NCBI RefSeq assembly: GCF_029761915.1
Contig: NZ_CP121695.1
Span: forward strand, 3,439,501-3,503,500
Source of the DNA: Bradyrhizobium sp. CB1650
GTDB lineage: Bacteria; Pseudomonadota; Alphaproteobacteria; Rhizobiales; Xanthobacteraceae
Length of the DNA stretch: 64,000 bases
Direction of reading: 5' to 3'
Position 1 is the stretch's first letter. Each line of letters begins with the position of its first letter. Under the pieces are notes generated by a model. It was not told the origin of the DNA. It was given only the letters and a program-made list of their open reading frames with translations, and did not search any database. Positions 9,140 to 16,769 of the stretch are shown piece after piece. A program made the translations under genes and the position numbers.

Positions 9140-9212
9140 ATGCAGCACAATAATTTGCCCGGTTGGCCGCGTCGATGTTCACAATCGCATACCAAAATTA
9201 GATTGAAATGCC

Positions 9213-9230
9213 AAAAAATGAATGCAAAAT
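9213..9230 (+). promoter_or_regulatory. Candidate GntR operator in the divergent promoter
   Basis: AAAAAATGAATGCAAAAT lies in the 133-bp divergent region between the GntR gene and the first aminotransferase gene. It repeats the ATGAATGCAAAA element seen at 8372-8383 and the AAAAAATGAAT element at 8341-8353. Confidence 0.5.
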
Positions 9231-9272
9231 AGGTGAGGAGCCGGGCCAGAACCCGCCGATAGGGAGGTTTTC

Positions 9273-10475
9273 ATGCATCAGGGACGCCATTTCCTCCAGA
9301 TTCCGGGGCCGAGCCCAGTGCCGGATCGCATCCTGCGCGCCATGGACATGCCGGTGATCGACCACCGCAGCGCAGAGTTCGCCGCGCTCGGCCGGGCCGT
9401 GCTCGAAGGCAGCCAGAAGATTTTCCAGACATCGGGCCCGGTGGTGATCTTCCCCTCCTCGGGGACGGGTGCCTGGGAGGCCGCGATCGTCAACACGCTG
9501 TCACCGGGCGATAGGGTGCTGATGGTCGAGACCGGCCATTTCGCCACCCTGTGGCGCCAGATGGCGGGACGGTTCGGGATCGAGGTCGACTTCATTCCCG
9601 GTGACTGGCGCCGCGGCGCCGACCCCGCCCAGATCGAGGCAAAGCTCGCCGACGATGCCGCCCGCGCCATCAAGGCGGTCATGGTCGTGCACAACGAGAC
9701 CTCGACCGGCGCGACCAGCCGGATCGCCGACATCCGCGCTGCGATCGACCGCACCTCGCACCCGGCGCTCTTGATGGTCGACACCATCTCCTCGCTCGGC
9801 TCGGTCGACTACCGGCACGACGAATGGAAGGTCGATGTCAGCGTGAGCTGCTCGCAGAAGGGTTTCATGCTGCCGCCCGGTCTCGGCTTCAACGCGATCT
9901 CGGACAAGGCCCGCGCCGCGTCGAAGGCCAACAAGATGCCGCGCTCCTATTTCGACTGGGAGGAGATGCTGAAGCCGAACGCGAACGGCTTCTTCCCCTA
10001 CACGCCGGCAACGAACCTGCTCTACGGCCTGCGCGAGGCGATCGCGATGCTGCTCGAAGAGGGGCTCGACAACGTTTTTGCGCGGCATCAGCGGCTCGCG
10101 GCGGCGACCCGCGCCGCCGTCAATCATTGGGGCCTCGAGGTGCTGTGCCAGGAGCCCGCCGAATTCTCTCCGGTGCTGACGGCGGTGCTGATGCCGCCGG
10201 GGCATGATGCGGACCAATTCCGGAAAGTGGTGCTCGACAATTACAACATGTCGCTCGGCTCAGGCCTGTCCAAGGTCGCCGGCAAGGTCTTCCGGATCGG
10301 CCATCTCGGCGAATGCAACGCGCTGACGCTGCTCGGCGCGCTGACCGGCGTGGAGATGGGGCTGTCGGTGGCCGGCGTGCCGCACCGCTCCGGCGGCGTC
10401 GAGGCCGCGATGAAGCTCCTGGAGCAGCGCACGCAGGGCAATTCGTCGCCGCATCTGAAGGTGGTCGGCACATAG
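9273..10475 (+). CDS. Serine-glyoxylate-type aminotransferase (first copy)
   Basis: 400-residue class V PLP aminotransferase of the serine/alanine-glyoxylate group, which converts glyoxylate to glycine at the expense of serine or a related amino donor. Family landmarks are GRHFLQIPGPSPVPDRIL at the N-terminus, FPSSGTGAWEAAIVN (cofactor phosphate), VVHNETSTGA, LMVDTISSLGSVD (cofactor Asp) and SCSQKGFMLPPGLGF with the Schiff-base Lys at about residue 199. AGGGAGG precedes the ATG. It starts a plus-strand run of aminotransferase, MFS carrier, second aminotransferase and hydratase. A candidate GntR operator lies about 45 bp upstream. The exact amino donor cannot be read from the sequence. Confidence 0.9.
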   Translation: MHQGRHFLQIPGPSPVPDRILRAMDMPVIDHRSAEFAALGRAVLEGSQKIFQTSGPVVIFPSSGTGAWEAAIVNTLSPGDRVLMVETGHFATLWRQMAGRFGIEVDFIPGDWRRGADPAQIEAKLADDAARAIKAVMVVHNETSTGATSRIADIRAAIDRTSHPALLMVDTISSLGSVDYRHDEWKVDVSVSCSQKGFMLPPGLGFNAISDKARAASKANKMPRSYFDWEEMLKPNANGFFPYTPATNLLYGLREAIAMLLEEGLDNVFARHQRLAAATRAAVNHWGLEVLCQEPAEFSPVLTAVLMPPGHDADQFRKVVLDNYNMSLGSGLSKVAGKVFRIGHLGECNALTLLGALTGVEMGLSVAGVPHRSGGVEAAMKLLEQRTQGNSSPHLKVVGT

Positions 10476-10529
10476 CCGGCCTCTGCACACACCGACAATC
10501 AAACAACAGCGATACGGGAGGGGATAGCG

Positions 10530-11813
10530 ATGGGAGTTCGGCTCAAGGCCACGCATGTCGTGCTGGCCATGCTCTGTGCGATGTATTTCATCACCTATGT
10601 CGACCGGGTCAACATCGGCACCGCGGCCAGCGAGATCCAGAAGGAGCTCGGACTCAGCAACACCCAGCTCGGCCTGGTGTTCTCCGCCTTCGCCTATCCG
10701 TATCTACTCTTCCAGGTGATCGGCGGCTGGGTCGGCGATCATTTCGGGCCGCGCAAGACGCTGTTCTGGTGCGGCATGATCTGGGCCGCCGCGACCATCA
10801 TGACCGGCTTCGTGAACGGTCTCGCCGCGCTGTTCGTCGCGCGCTTTGCGCTCGGCTTCGGCGAGGGCGCAACCTTTCCGACCGCGACACGCGCGATGCA
10901 ATACTGGACGCCGGCGAACCGCCGCGGTTTTGCGCAAGGACTGACGCATTCCTTCGCCAGGCTTGGAAATGCCGTGACACCGCCGGTGGTCGCGCTCCTG
11001 ATCGTCTGGCTGACCTGGCGCGGGTCATTCGTGGTGCTTGGCCTCGTCAGCCTGGTCTGGGGCTTCATCTGGGTCTGGTACTTCCGCAACGAGCCGAAGG
11101 ACCACGCCTCCATCACGCAAGCGGAGCTCGCGGCGCTGCCGCCGCGTCCCACAGGAGACCGGCCACGCGTACCCTGGGGCCCGCTGCTGGGGCGGATGTG
11201 GCCGGTGACGCTGACCTATTTCTGCTACGGCTGGTGCCTGTGGCTGTATCTCAACTGGCTGCCCTTGTTCTTCAAGAACAGCTACAGCCTCGACATCAAG
11301 AACTCCGCCCTGTTCGCCTCGGGCGTCTTCTTCGCCGGCGTGGTCGGCGACAGCGTCGGCGGCGTGCTGTCGGACAAAATTCTTGATCGCACCGGCAATG
11401 TCCGCCTGGCGCGGCTGAGCGTGACGGTTGCGGGATTTACGGGGGCGCTGTTGTCGCTGCTGCCGATCCTGTTCGTCCACGACATCACGGTGGTCGCGCT
11501 GTGCCTGTCGGCGGGCTTCTTCTGTGCTGAGCTGGTGATCGGCCCGATGTGGTCGATCCCGATGGACATCGCCCCGAAATATTCCGGCACGGCGTCGGGG
11601 ATCATGAACACCGGCTCGGCCTTCGCCGCCATCGCCTCGCCGCTGGTGGCGGGGTTCGTCATCGACGTGACCGGCAACTGGTACCTGCCGTTCCTGATGT
11701 CGATGGGGCTCCTCCTGCTCGGCGGCATCTCCGCCTTCCTGATGCATCCCGAGCGGCCATTCGCAGAGGCCGAGGGGCGCTTTCCGTCCGGAAAAGTGGT
11801 CCCCGCGGAGTAG
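10530..11813 (+). CDS. MFS transporter, anion:cation symporter type
   Basis: 427-residue inner-membrane carrier with about 12 hydrophobic segments. The N-terminal MYFITYVDRVNIGTAA and the loop GWVGDHFGPRKTLFW are typical of the ACS (anion:cation symporter) family that takes up organic acids such as hexuronates, tartrate or phthalate. RFALGFGEGATFPT is the matching TM4/5 signature, and GVLSDKILDRTG marks the TM8-9 loop. A GGGAGGGG ribosome binding site lies before the ATG. It lies between two glyoxylate aminotransferase genes, so it probably imports a hydroxyacid or related organic acid that the neighbouring dehydrogenase and aminotransferases process. The substrate is an inference. Confidence 0.88.
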   Translation: MGVRLKATHVVLAMLCAMYFITYVDRVNIGTAASEIQKELGLSNTQLGLVFSAFAYPYLLFQVIGGWVGDHFGPRKTLFWCGMIWAAATIMTGFVNGLAALFVARFALGFGEGATFPTATRAMQYWTPANRRGFAQGLTHSFARLGNAVTPPVVALLIVWLTWRGSFVVLGLVSLVWGFIWVWYFRNEPKDHASITQAELAALPPRPTGDRPRVPWGPLLGRMWPVTLTYFCYGWCLWLYLNWLPLFFKNSYSLDIKNSALFASGVFFAGVVGDSVGGVLSDKILDRTGNVRLARLSVTVAGFTGALLSLLPILFVHDITVVALCLSAGFFCAELVIGPMWSIPMDIAPKYSGTASGIMNTGSAFAAIASPLVAGFVIDVTGNWYLPFLMSMGLLLLGGISAFLMHPERPFAEAEGRFPSGKVVPAE

Positions 11814-11939
11814 GGGATGGGGAGCGGAGGGAGGACCGCCGGATATGCATGGAAGGCGCCTTTAGGAGAGGGGACAAGCCGGTCAAATGGTGGTATTCGG
11901 CGCCCCACCAACACCGAGGGCAGACCGGGAAGGACGCCG

Positions 11940-13139
11940 ATGACCGTGCACACTGGAAGGCATTTTCTCCAGATTCCAGGACCGACCAACGTACCCGACC
12001 GGGTGCTGCGGGCGATGGACATGCCGACGCTGGACCATCGCGGTCCGGAGTTCGCCGAACTCGGTTTCGCCGTCCTGGCCGCAATGCAGCGGGTGTTCCG
12101 GACCAAGCAGCCCGTGACCATCTTCCCCTCGTCCGGGACCGGCGCCTGGGAAGCAGCCATGGTCAACATGTTCGCCCCTGGCGACAAGGTGCTGATGTGC
12201 GAGACCGGCCAGTTCGCCGTGCTGTGGCGCGGCATCGCCGACAAGTTCAAGCTCGACGTCGACTTCATCCCGAGCGACTGGCGCCATGGCGCCGACCTCG
12301 CCGAGATCGAGAAGCGCCTTTCCGCCGACAAACAGCATGCGATCAAGGCAGTCTGCGTCGTGCACAACGAGACCTCGACCGGCTGCCTGACGCCGCCGCT
12401 CGAGGTGCGCAAGATTCTCGACCGGGTGAAGCATCCGGCGCTGCTGATGGTCGACACCATCTCCGGCCTCGGCTCGATGGAATACGAGCACGACGCCTGG
12501 GGCATCGACGTCTCGGTCGCCGGCTCGCAGAAGGGCCTGATGCTCCCGCCCGGCCTCGGCTTCAACGCCGTCTCGGAGAAGGCGCTCGCCGCCGCAAAGG
12601 GCAACCCGGGCATGCGCTCCTACTGGGACTGGCAGGAAGTCATCACCTTCAACAAGCTCGGCACCTTCCCCTATACCCCCGCGACCAACCTGCTGTACGG
12701 CCTGCGCGAGGCGGTGAAGATGCTGGAAGAAGAGGGGCTCGAGAACGTATGGGCCCGCCACAAGCGCCATAGCGCAGCGACGCGTGCTGCGGTCAAGGTC
12801 TGGGGCCTGGAGACGCAGTGCGCCGATGCCAACGCGCATTCGCCGGCGCTGACCGGCGTGCGCATGCCCGAGGGCCATGACGCCGACGACTTCCGCAAGG
12901 TGGTGCTGGAGAATTTCGACATGTCGCTCGGCACCGGCCTGAACAAGGTCAAGGGCAAGGTGTTCCGGATCGGTCATATCGGCCATTTCAACGATCTGAT
13001 GCTGATGGGCACGCTGGCCGGCGTCGAGATGGGGCTGGATCTCGCAAAGGTCCCGCACCGCAGCGGCGGCGTGCTGGCGGCCATGGATGTCCTCAAGGGA
13101 CGCGATGTGGTGCCGATGGCCAAGGCGCAGGTCGCCTGA
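11940..13139 (+). CDS. Serine-glyoxylate-type aminotransferase (second copy)
   Basis: 399-residue paralog of the enzyme encoded at 9273. It has the same landmarks: GRHFLQIPGPTNVPDRVL, FPSSGTGAWEAAMVN, VVHNETSTGC, LMVDTISGLGSME and AGSQKGLMLPPGLGF with the cofactor Lys. The two copies align end to end, and even the C-terminal PHRSGGV segment matches. The chosen ATG begins MTVHTGRHF, matching the paralog's start; the longer frame upstream to 11817 adds 41 residues with no family similarity. Keeping two copies around one carrier suggests different donor or acceptor preferences, or dosage; neither can be decided here. Confidence 0.9.
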   Translation: MTVHTGRHFLQIPGPTNVPDRVLRAMDMPTLDHRGPEFAELGFAVLAAMQRVFRTKQPVTIFPSSGTGAWEAAMVNMFAPGDKVLMCETGQFAVLWRGIADKFKLDVDFIPSDWRHGADLAEIEKRLSADKQHAIKAVCVVHNETSTGCLTPPLEVRKILDRVKHPALLMVDTISGLGSMEYEHDAWGIDVSVAGSQKGLMLPPGLGFNAVSEKALAAAKGNPGMRSYWDWQEVITFNKLGTFPYTPATNLLYGLREAVKMLEEEGLENVWARHKRHSAATRAAVKVWGLETQCADANAHSPALTGVRMPEGHDADDFRKVVLENFDMSLGTGLNKVKGKVFRIGHIGHFNDLMLMGTLAGVEMGLDLAKVPHRSGGVLAAMDVLKGRDVVPMAKAQVA

Positions 13140-13148
13140 ACCAATTCC

Positions 13149-13190
13149 AAAGCGCGATGAGTCGTCATCGCGCTTTAGATTTTGTTTTTT
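13149..13190 (+). terminator. Rho-independent terminator after the second aminotransferase
   Basis: A perfect 12-bp stem, AAAGCGCGATGA with TCATCGCGCTTT, closes a GTCG loop (13149-13176) and is followed by AGATTTTGTTTTTT. It begins 9 bp after the aminotransferase stop codon. The hydratase gene downstream may therefore have its own promoter. Confidence 0.75.
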
Positions 13191-13231
13191 GAGCATGATC
13201 TTTTCGGAAAACCGCTGCACGGATCATGCTC
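13191..13231. repeat. Bradyrhizobiaceae-type intergenic palindrome
   Basis: GAGCATGATC (13191-13200) and GATCATGCTC (13222-13231) form a perfect 10-bp inverted repeat around CTTTTCGGAAAACCGC. I recall this GAGCATGATCTTTTCGGAAA element as a dispersed intergenic repeat in Bradyrhizobium and relatives. It directly follows the terminator. Confidence 0.7.
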
Positions 13232-13255
13232 CAGTGAAGTAGAAGAGAGCGCGCG

Positions 13256-14053
13256 ATGAACCTACCTGCGACTGCCAACGAAGACCTGCTCTACTCCGTC
13301 CAGGACGGCATCGCGCGGCTCACCTTCAACCGCCCGCAGGCGCGCAACGCGCTGACCTTCGCCATGTACGAGCGCATGGCGAAGATATGTCAGGAGATCA
13401 ATGCCGACCGCTCGATCAAGGCGCTGATCCTGACCGGCGCCGGCGACAAGGCGTTCGCCTCCGGCACCGACATCTCGCAGTTTCGCGCCTTCAAGACCGC
13501 GCAGGACGCGCTGGACTATGAGGCGCGCATCGACCGCGTGCTCGGCACGCTGGAACAGTGTCGCGTGCCCGTGATTGCGGCAATCGCGGGGGCCTGCACC
13601 GGCGGCGGCGCCGGCATCGCGGCCTGCTGCGACATCCGCATCGGCACTGCGGCAACGCGCATCGGCTTTCCGATCGCGCGCACGCTCGGCAACTGCCTGT
13701 CGATGTCGAACATCAGCCGCGTCGTCTCGCTGGTGGGGCCTGCCCGCACCAAGGACCTGATCTTCAAGGCACGCCTGGTCGAGGCGCCGGAGGCGCTGGC
13801 GCTCGGCCTGCTCAACGAGGTCGTGCCCGACGTCGAGACGCTGCAGCGCCGCGCCGACGAGACCGCAAAGCTCGTCGCCAGCCATGCTCCGCTGACGCTG
13901 GAGGCGACCAAGGAGGCGGTGCGCCGAATCCGCCGCACGCTGTCGCGCGAGGAGGGCGAGGACCTGATCCTGAAGGCCTATATGAGCGAGGATTTCCGCG
14001 AGGGCATGGACGCCTTCCTCAACAAGCGCACGCCGAACTGGAAGGGCAAGTAG
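13256..14053 (+). CDS. Enoyl-CoA hydratase/isomerase-family protein
   Basis: 265-residue crotonase-fold protein. The oxyanion-hole regions are present: GAGDKAFASGTDISQF (about residues 61-76) and IAGACTGGGAGIAACCDIRIG (about 105-125, read in parts). The region where classical hydratases carry the catalytic Glu pair reads GFPIARTLGNCLSMSNI here, without an obvious GAGGTQRL-like segment. The reaction may therefore be something other than simple crotonyl-CoA hydration, for example isomerisation, racemisation or cleavage. The C-terminal AFLNKRTPNWKGK is typical of the family. The gene is downstream of the second aminotransferase but beyond a strong terminator, so its link to glyoxylate metabolism is only positional. 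Confidence 0.85.
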   Translation: MNLPATANEDLLYSVQDGIARLTFNRPQARNALTFAMYERMAKICQEINADRSIKALILTGAGDKAFASGTDISQFRAFKTAQDALDYEARIDRVLGTLEQCRVPVIAAIAGACTGGGAGIAACCDIRIGTAATRIGFPIARTLGNCLSMSNISRVVSLVGPARTKDLIFKARLVEAPEALALGLLNEVVPDVETLQRRADETAKLVASHAPLTLEATKEAVRRIRRTLSREEGEDLILKAYMSEDFREGMDAFLNKRTPNWKGK

Positions 14054-14087
14054 CGAACTCCGCTCAAAAGGCATTCCGATCGGGAAA

Positions 14088-14481
14088 GCGAAACAGTTTC
14101 GTTTTCCGAAATCGCCAGGGACTGCTACTCTGCGGCAGCTTTTTCTGAAGCATTGGCAAACAGCTCTAAGATTTGTACGACAAGCTCGCGGCCACTACCC
14201 TCGCATTGGTCCAGCTTGCATCCGCCTATGACTGCGTGAGTCCAGTCCTGGCCGTGTGCGCGAAGGTTATCTTCAATACATGCGCCGATTTCGTGTCGGC
14301 ATGGCCTGCAACGGTGAATCGAGCCCCCGAGATCTAAGCCCGAGCATTCTACTATGTGCTGCCTGCAAGCCGCCTTGATGAGTTTGGCTCGCTGCTGACG
14401 ACTAGCAGATAACTTAAAGTACAAGGGAAGTGCTTTGGTACTTTAGATATTCCGAAGGCGAAACAGTTTCGTTTTTTGAAA
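14088..14481. repeat. 24-bp direct repeats framing a small ORF
   Basis: The copies are at 14088-14111 and 14458-14481. Both begin GCGAAACAGTTTCGTTTT and differ at only two of 24 positions. Each contains the palindrome GAAACAGTTTC. The left copy lies 35 bp after the hydratase gene, where apparently vertical DNA gives way to the accessory insert. They could be attachment-site copies or a dispersed repeat. Confidence 0.6.
14125..14424 (-). CDS. Small Cys-rich hypothetical protein
   Basis: 99-residue reading frame that lies wholly between the 24-bp direct repeats. It has no family that I recognise. It is rich in Cys and His in paired arrangements (AACRQHIVEC, HRCRPCRHEIGAC, GGCKLDQCEG), which suggests metal binding or a redox protein. 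The only in-frame start is a TTG, and I see no good ribosome binding site. GC content is below that of the flanking metabolic genes. It may be a spurious frame, but the cysteine pattern and position make it worth listing. Confidence 0.35.
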   Translation of the reverse strand: MYFKLSASRQQRAKLIKAACRQHIVECSGLDLGGSIHRCRPCRHEIGACIEDNLRAHGQDWTHAVIGGCKLDQCEGSGRELVVQILELFANASEKAAAE

Positions 14482-14599
14482 AATATTGCGTTAAGCTAGA
14501 TCAACGGTCTTGACGTAATTCCGAAGTGTCTTAATTTTCTCGCGGGGTAGGGCGACAGTCCTACGGGGGGTCCACTGGGTTTCAGCCTGAGAGGACCGC

Positions 14600-15241
14600 A
14601 TGAGGGACGTCGAGACTTACGACTACACGAAGATCCCGGCCGAGCATCGCGAGGAAGTTCGGCGTCTGACGATGCAAATTCGAGCGTCTATCCGATCCTC
14701 GATCGACTGTGGCATCGATGCCGGCAAAGCACTCATCGAGGTGAAGTCCAAGCTGCAGAAGGGTGAGTTTCTCACTTACTGCAAAGAAGCTTACACCGAA
14801 AGCCTTCGCACGCTGCAGAATTACATGAGCGTGGCAAGGCTGTCTGACTGCTACGGGCCCGAGGCCGTTTCGAAAGTACCCTCCGGTGTTGCTTATAAGC
14901 TCGGCGCCAAGGGCGTTGACCCCGAGTTGGTCGAGGCTATCTTGGCAGAGATCGCCGCGGGAGATATCCCGACCGTCGCAATCGTCGTGGAGCGCATCAA
15001 CGAGACGAAGGGTAGCTCTAGCCGTAGCCGCCGCGCCGGCGTTTCTCCGGAAGAGCTGGATCGGCTCGCGGTCATGCTGGTCACCGCTCTGTCTTCCGCT
15101 CAGCTCGCTTCGTTCGTCGGTTTTCTGGCGGGGGCCAACTCTTCGGCGATCGGCGAACTCGGAAAGAAATGTGGATTGCTCGGCGGCGCGACCGAGGCGC
15201 CGATAGTTCCGCGCCAGGTTTCCGGGACTATTTTCGGATAG
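14600..15241 (+). CDS. DUF3102-like accessory protein
   Basis: 213-residue protein resembling the DUF3102 family found on phages and mobile elements. The diagnostic stretch is residues about 30-85: GKALIEVKSKLQKGEFLTYC, then ESLRTLQNYMSVARLSD. That is a helix with Lys-rich KLxxGEF followed by an HTH-like segment in which a Ser/Arg-rich helix precedes NYM. The middle and C-terminus (VAIVVERINETKG, SSAQLASFVGFLAG) are helical and unfamiliar. A GAGAGGA ribosome binding site precedes the ATG. It lies upstream of the recombinase on the same strand. DNA binding on a mobile element is inferred; no function is established for the family. Confidence 0.6.
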   Translation: MRDVETYDYTKIPAEHREEVRRLTMQIRASIRSSIDCGIDAGKALIEVKSKLQKGEFLTYCKEAYTESLRTLQNYMSVARLSDCYGPEAVSKVPSGVAYKLGAKGVDPELVEAILAEIAAGDIPTVAIVVERINETKGSSSRSRRAGVSPEELDRLAVMLVTALSSAQLASFVGFLAGANSSAIGELGKKCGLLGGATEAPIVPRQVSGTIFG

Positions 15242-15399
15242 CCCAGCTCCCGCGCGAGCCTCGGACCTGCATATGCGAGGCCGAGCTCCATGTAGTCGGA
15301 CGCGATCTGTCGCCAACGGCTCGAACTGGATCACGGCCATCCTACACCAAGCACTTTTCTGGACGCTCGGCGTCCGACAATAAGGAGGCTAGTCCAGCA

Positions 15400-16551
15400 A
15401 TGAACGTAAACGTCCGGAAACTGTTGGAGCGTACGCAGGCATGTTGCGACCGCATTCCCAAGCGCGAAGTCAGTCCGAATACGCTCGAGGCCTACGTTGC
15501 GGAGTTCGAGCGCATGCTGGCAACGGGTAATCTCGATCCGTTGAGGCCGCACATCAGCCGCCACACCTATTATTTTTCCCGTGCTGCATTTCATACTGCG
15601 GCAAGGATTTCTCTAATCAACCTCTTCTGGGGCTGCTACGACGCCGCGGAGCGGGGCGATGCCGATCTCGCTCTGGAATATGCGCGTCGGCTTCATCGGG
15701 TGCTGATCCCGGTGGAGAAAGCGTTGGCGGTCGAGCCCCCTTGCGAGCCCGGCGTTCTGCCCTTCGAGAACGGGCCTTCCCGCTGGAAGCCGATTGAGGC
15801 CGAAGCGACGGAAGAAGGTGAAGAATCTGAGGGTGACCAGGGCGGAAAGAAGGAAGAATCTGAGGGTGGCCGGGGCGGAAAGAAGAACGTCTTGGCAGTC
15901 CTGCACAAGAGAGGAGGCGACTGGACGAGAGAACTGTGGGACGGCGTTTCCAAGGACTGGCCATATCAAGCGGCGCTTGCGGTTTGCCTGATCGCTCCGA
16001 TCAGACCCGAAGAACTGACCGAAGGGCTGCGCAACGACGTTCATCGGCTGGGCGTTCGCCTTTCCGTTAAGGATAATGAGCTCTCGATCGAATATACACC
16101 GGCCAAGAGCCATCGCGGGCGATATGGCACCGGCCGCACCACCATAACCGTGGACTGGACCATTATCGGAGGGCCGGCGCAGTGCCTTGCCGATTTGTGC
16201 GCAGGCGGGTGCCCGGTCGTGGCGATCGCTTCAACCGACGCCTTCCGCAAAGCGCTGGTTAGGCTTGGCGAGCGTGTTTTTCGCGATGTGGCGGTTTCCA
16301 TCACGCCCTACGTCTTAAGGAACCAAGTTGTCGCGGATCTGAAGTCAACTTACGGGGCGGGCAGGGAGGTCGCTATTGCCGCGGGGCACGGTACCGACAA
16401 GACCCAGTCTCGTTACGGCCACCAGCAGCATGGCCGGAAACTCGTCGGCTACGTGAGGATCGAAGCCGCCCGAGAGCCCCGCACCGGCAGCATCGATCGC
16501 GCGAGGCAACTCGCCCATCGTCGCCGGCCGAAACCCAAGCCGGATCGCTGA
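15400..16551 (+). CDS. Divergent tyrosine recombinase/integrase
   Basis: 383-residue protein with the C-terminal layout of a tyrosine recombinase. It shows IRPEELTEGL (Arg I, about residue 200), an AKSHRGRYG segment (candidate Lys, about 234), YVLRNQVVADL (Arg II, about 303, with Tyr where HxxR normally has His), GHGTDKTQSRYGH (His/Gly box at about 329 and candidate nucleophile Tyr at about 338). The N-terminus resembles a SAM-like core-binding domain. Between them is an acidic linker with an 11-residue tandem repeat. AAGGAGG lies 11 bp before the chosen ATG; the frame extends upstream over the DUF3102-like gene end without a better start. It is the likely integration enzyme of the accessory insert. 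The HxxR change makes activity uncertain. Confidence 0.7.
   Translation: MNVNVRKLLERTQACCDRIPKREVSPNTLEAYVAEFERMLATGNLDPLRPHISRHTYYFSRAAFHTAARISLINLFWGCYDAAERGDADLALEYARRLHRVLIPVEKALAVEPPCEPGVLPFENGPSRWKPIEAEATEEGEESEGDQGGKKEESEGGRGGKKNVLAVLHKRGGDWTRELWDGVSKDWPYQAALAVCLIAPIRPEELTEGLRNDVHRLGVRLSVKDNELSIEYTPAKSHRGRYGTGRTTITVDWTIIGGPAQCLADLCAGGCPVVAIASTDAFRKALVRLGERVFRDVAVSITPYVLRNQVVADLKSTYGAGREVAIAAGHGTDKTQSRYGHQQHGRKLVGYVRIEAAREPRTGSIDRARQLAHRRRPKPKPDR
15820..15885 (+). repeat. 33-bp tandem repeat inside the recombinase gene
   Basis: Two adjacent 33-bp units (15820-15852 and 15853-15885) encode EESEGDQGGKK and EESEGGRGGKK. The repeat keeps frame and lengthens the charged linker between the two recombinase domains. 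It probably arose by replication slippage. Confidence 0.8.
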
Positions 16552-16769
16552 CGGTCTTAAGCTCCCGATTGTTGGACGAGACCAACCCGGTGATGCGCGG
16601 TGTCCAGGCAGTCAAGGCTGGGCGCTGGCGAGAACAGTCGTGTCCGCGCGGGAGCCAAGATGGCTCCGACGCTTCCGATGCTGGGCCGGTCGGCGCGACG
16701 CACGCGAGCGCAGCCTGCGCTACAAATCATGTGCATCGGCAGGACTGTCTCGCGATCGAACAACATCGC

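Noticed and set aside
9501..10217. 238-codon antisense frame in the first aminotransferase gene
   Set aside because: His/Arg-rich shadow of a well-supported PLP enzyme gene. The same effect is seen under the second copy (11883-13220).
13149..13231. Riboswitch upstream of the hydratase gene
   Set aside because: The structures are fully explained by a terminator hairpin and a dispersed palindrome; no conserved aptamer core was seen.
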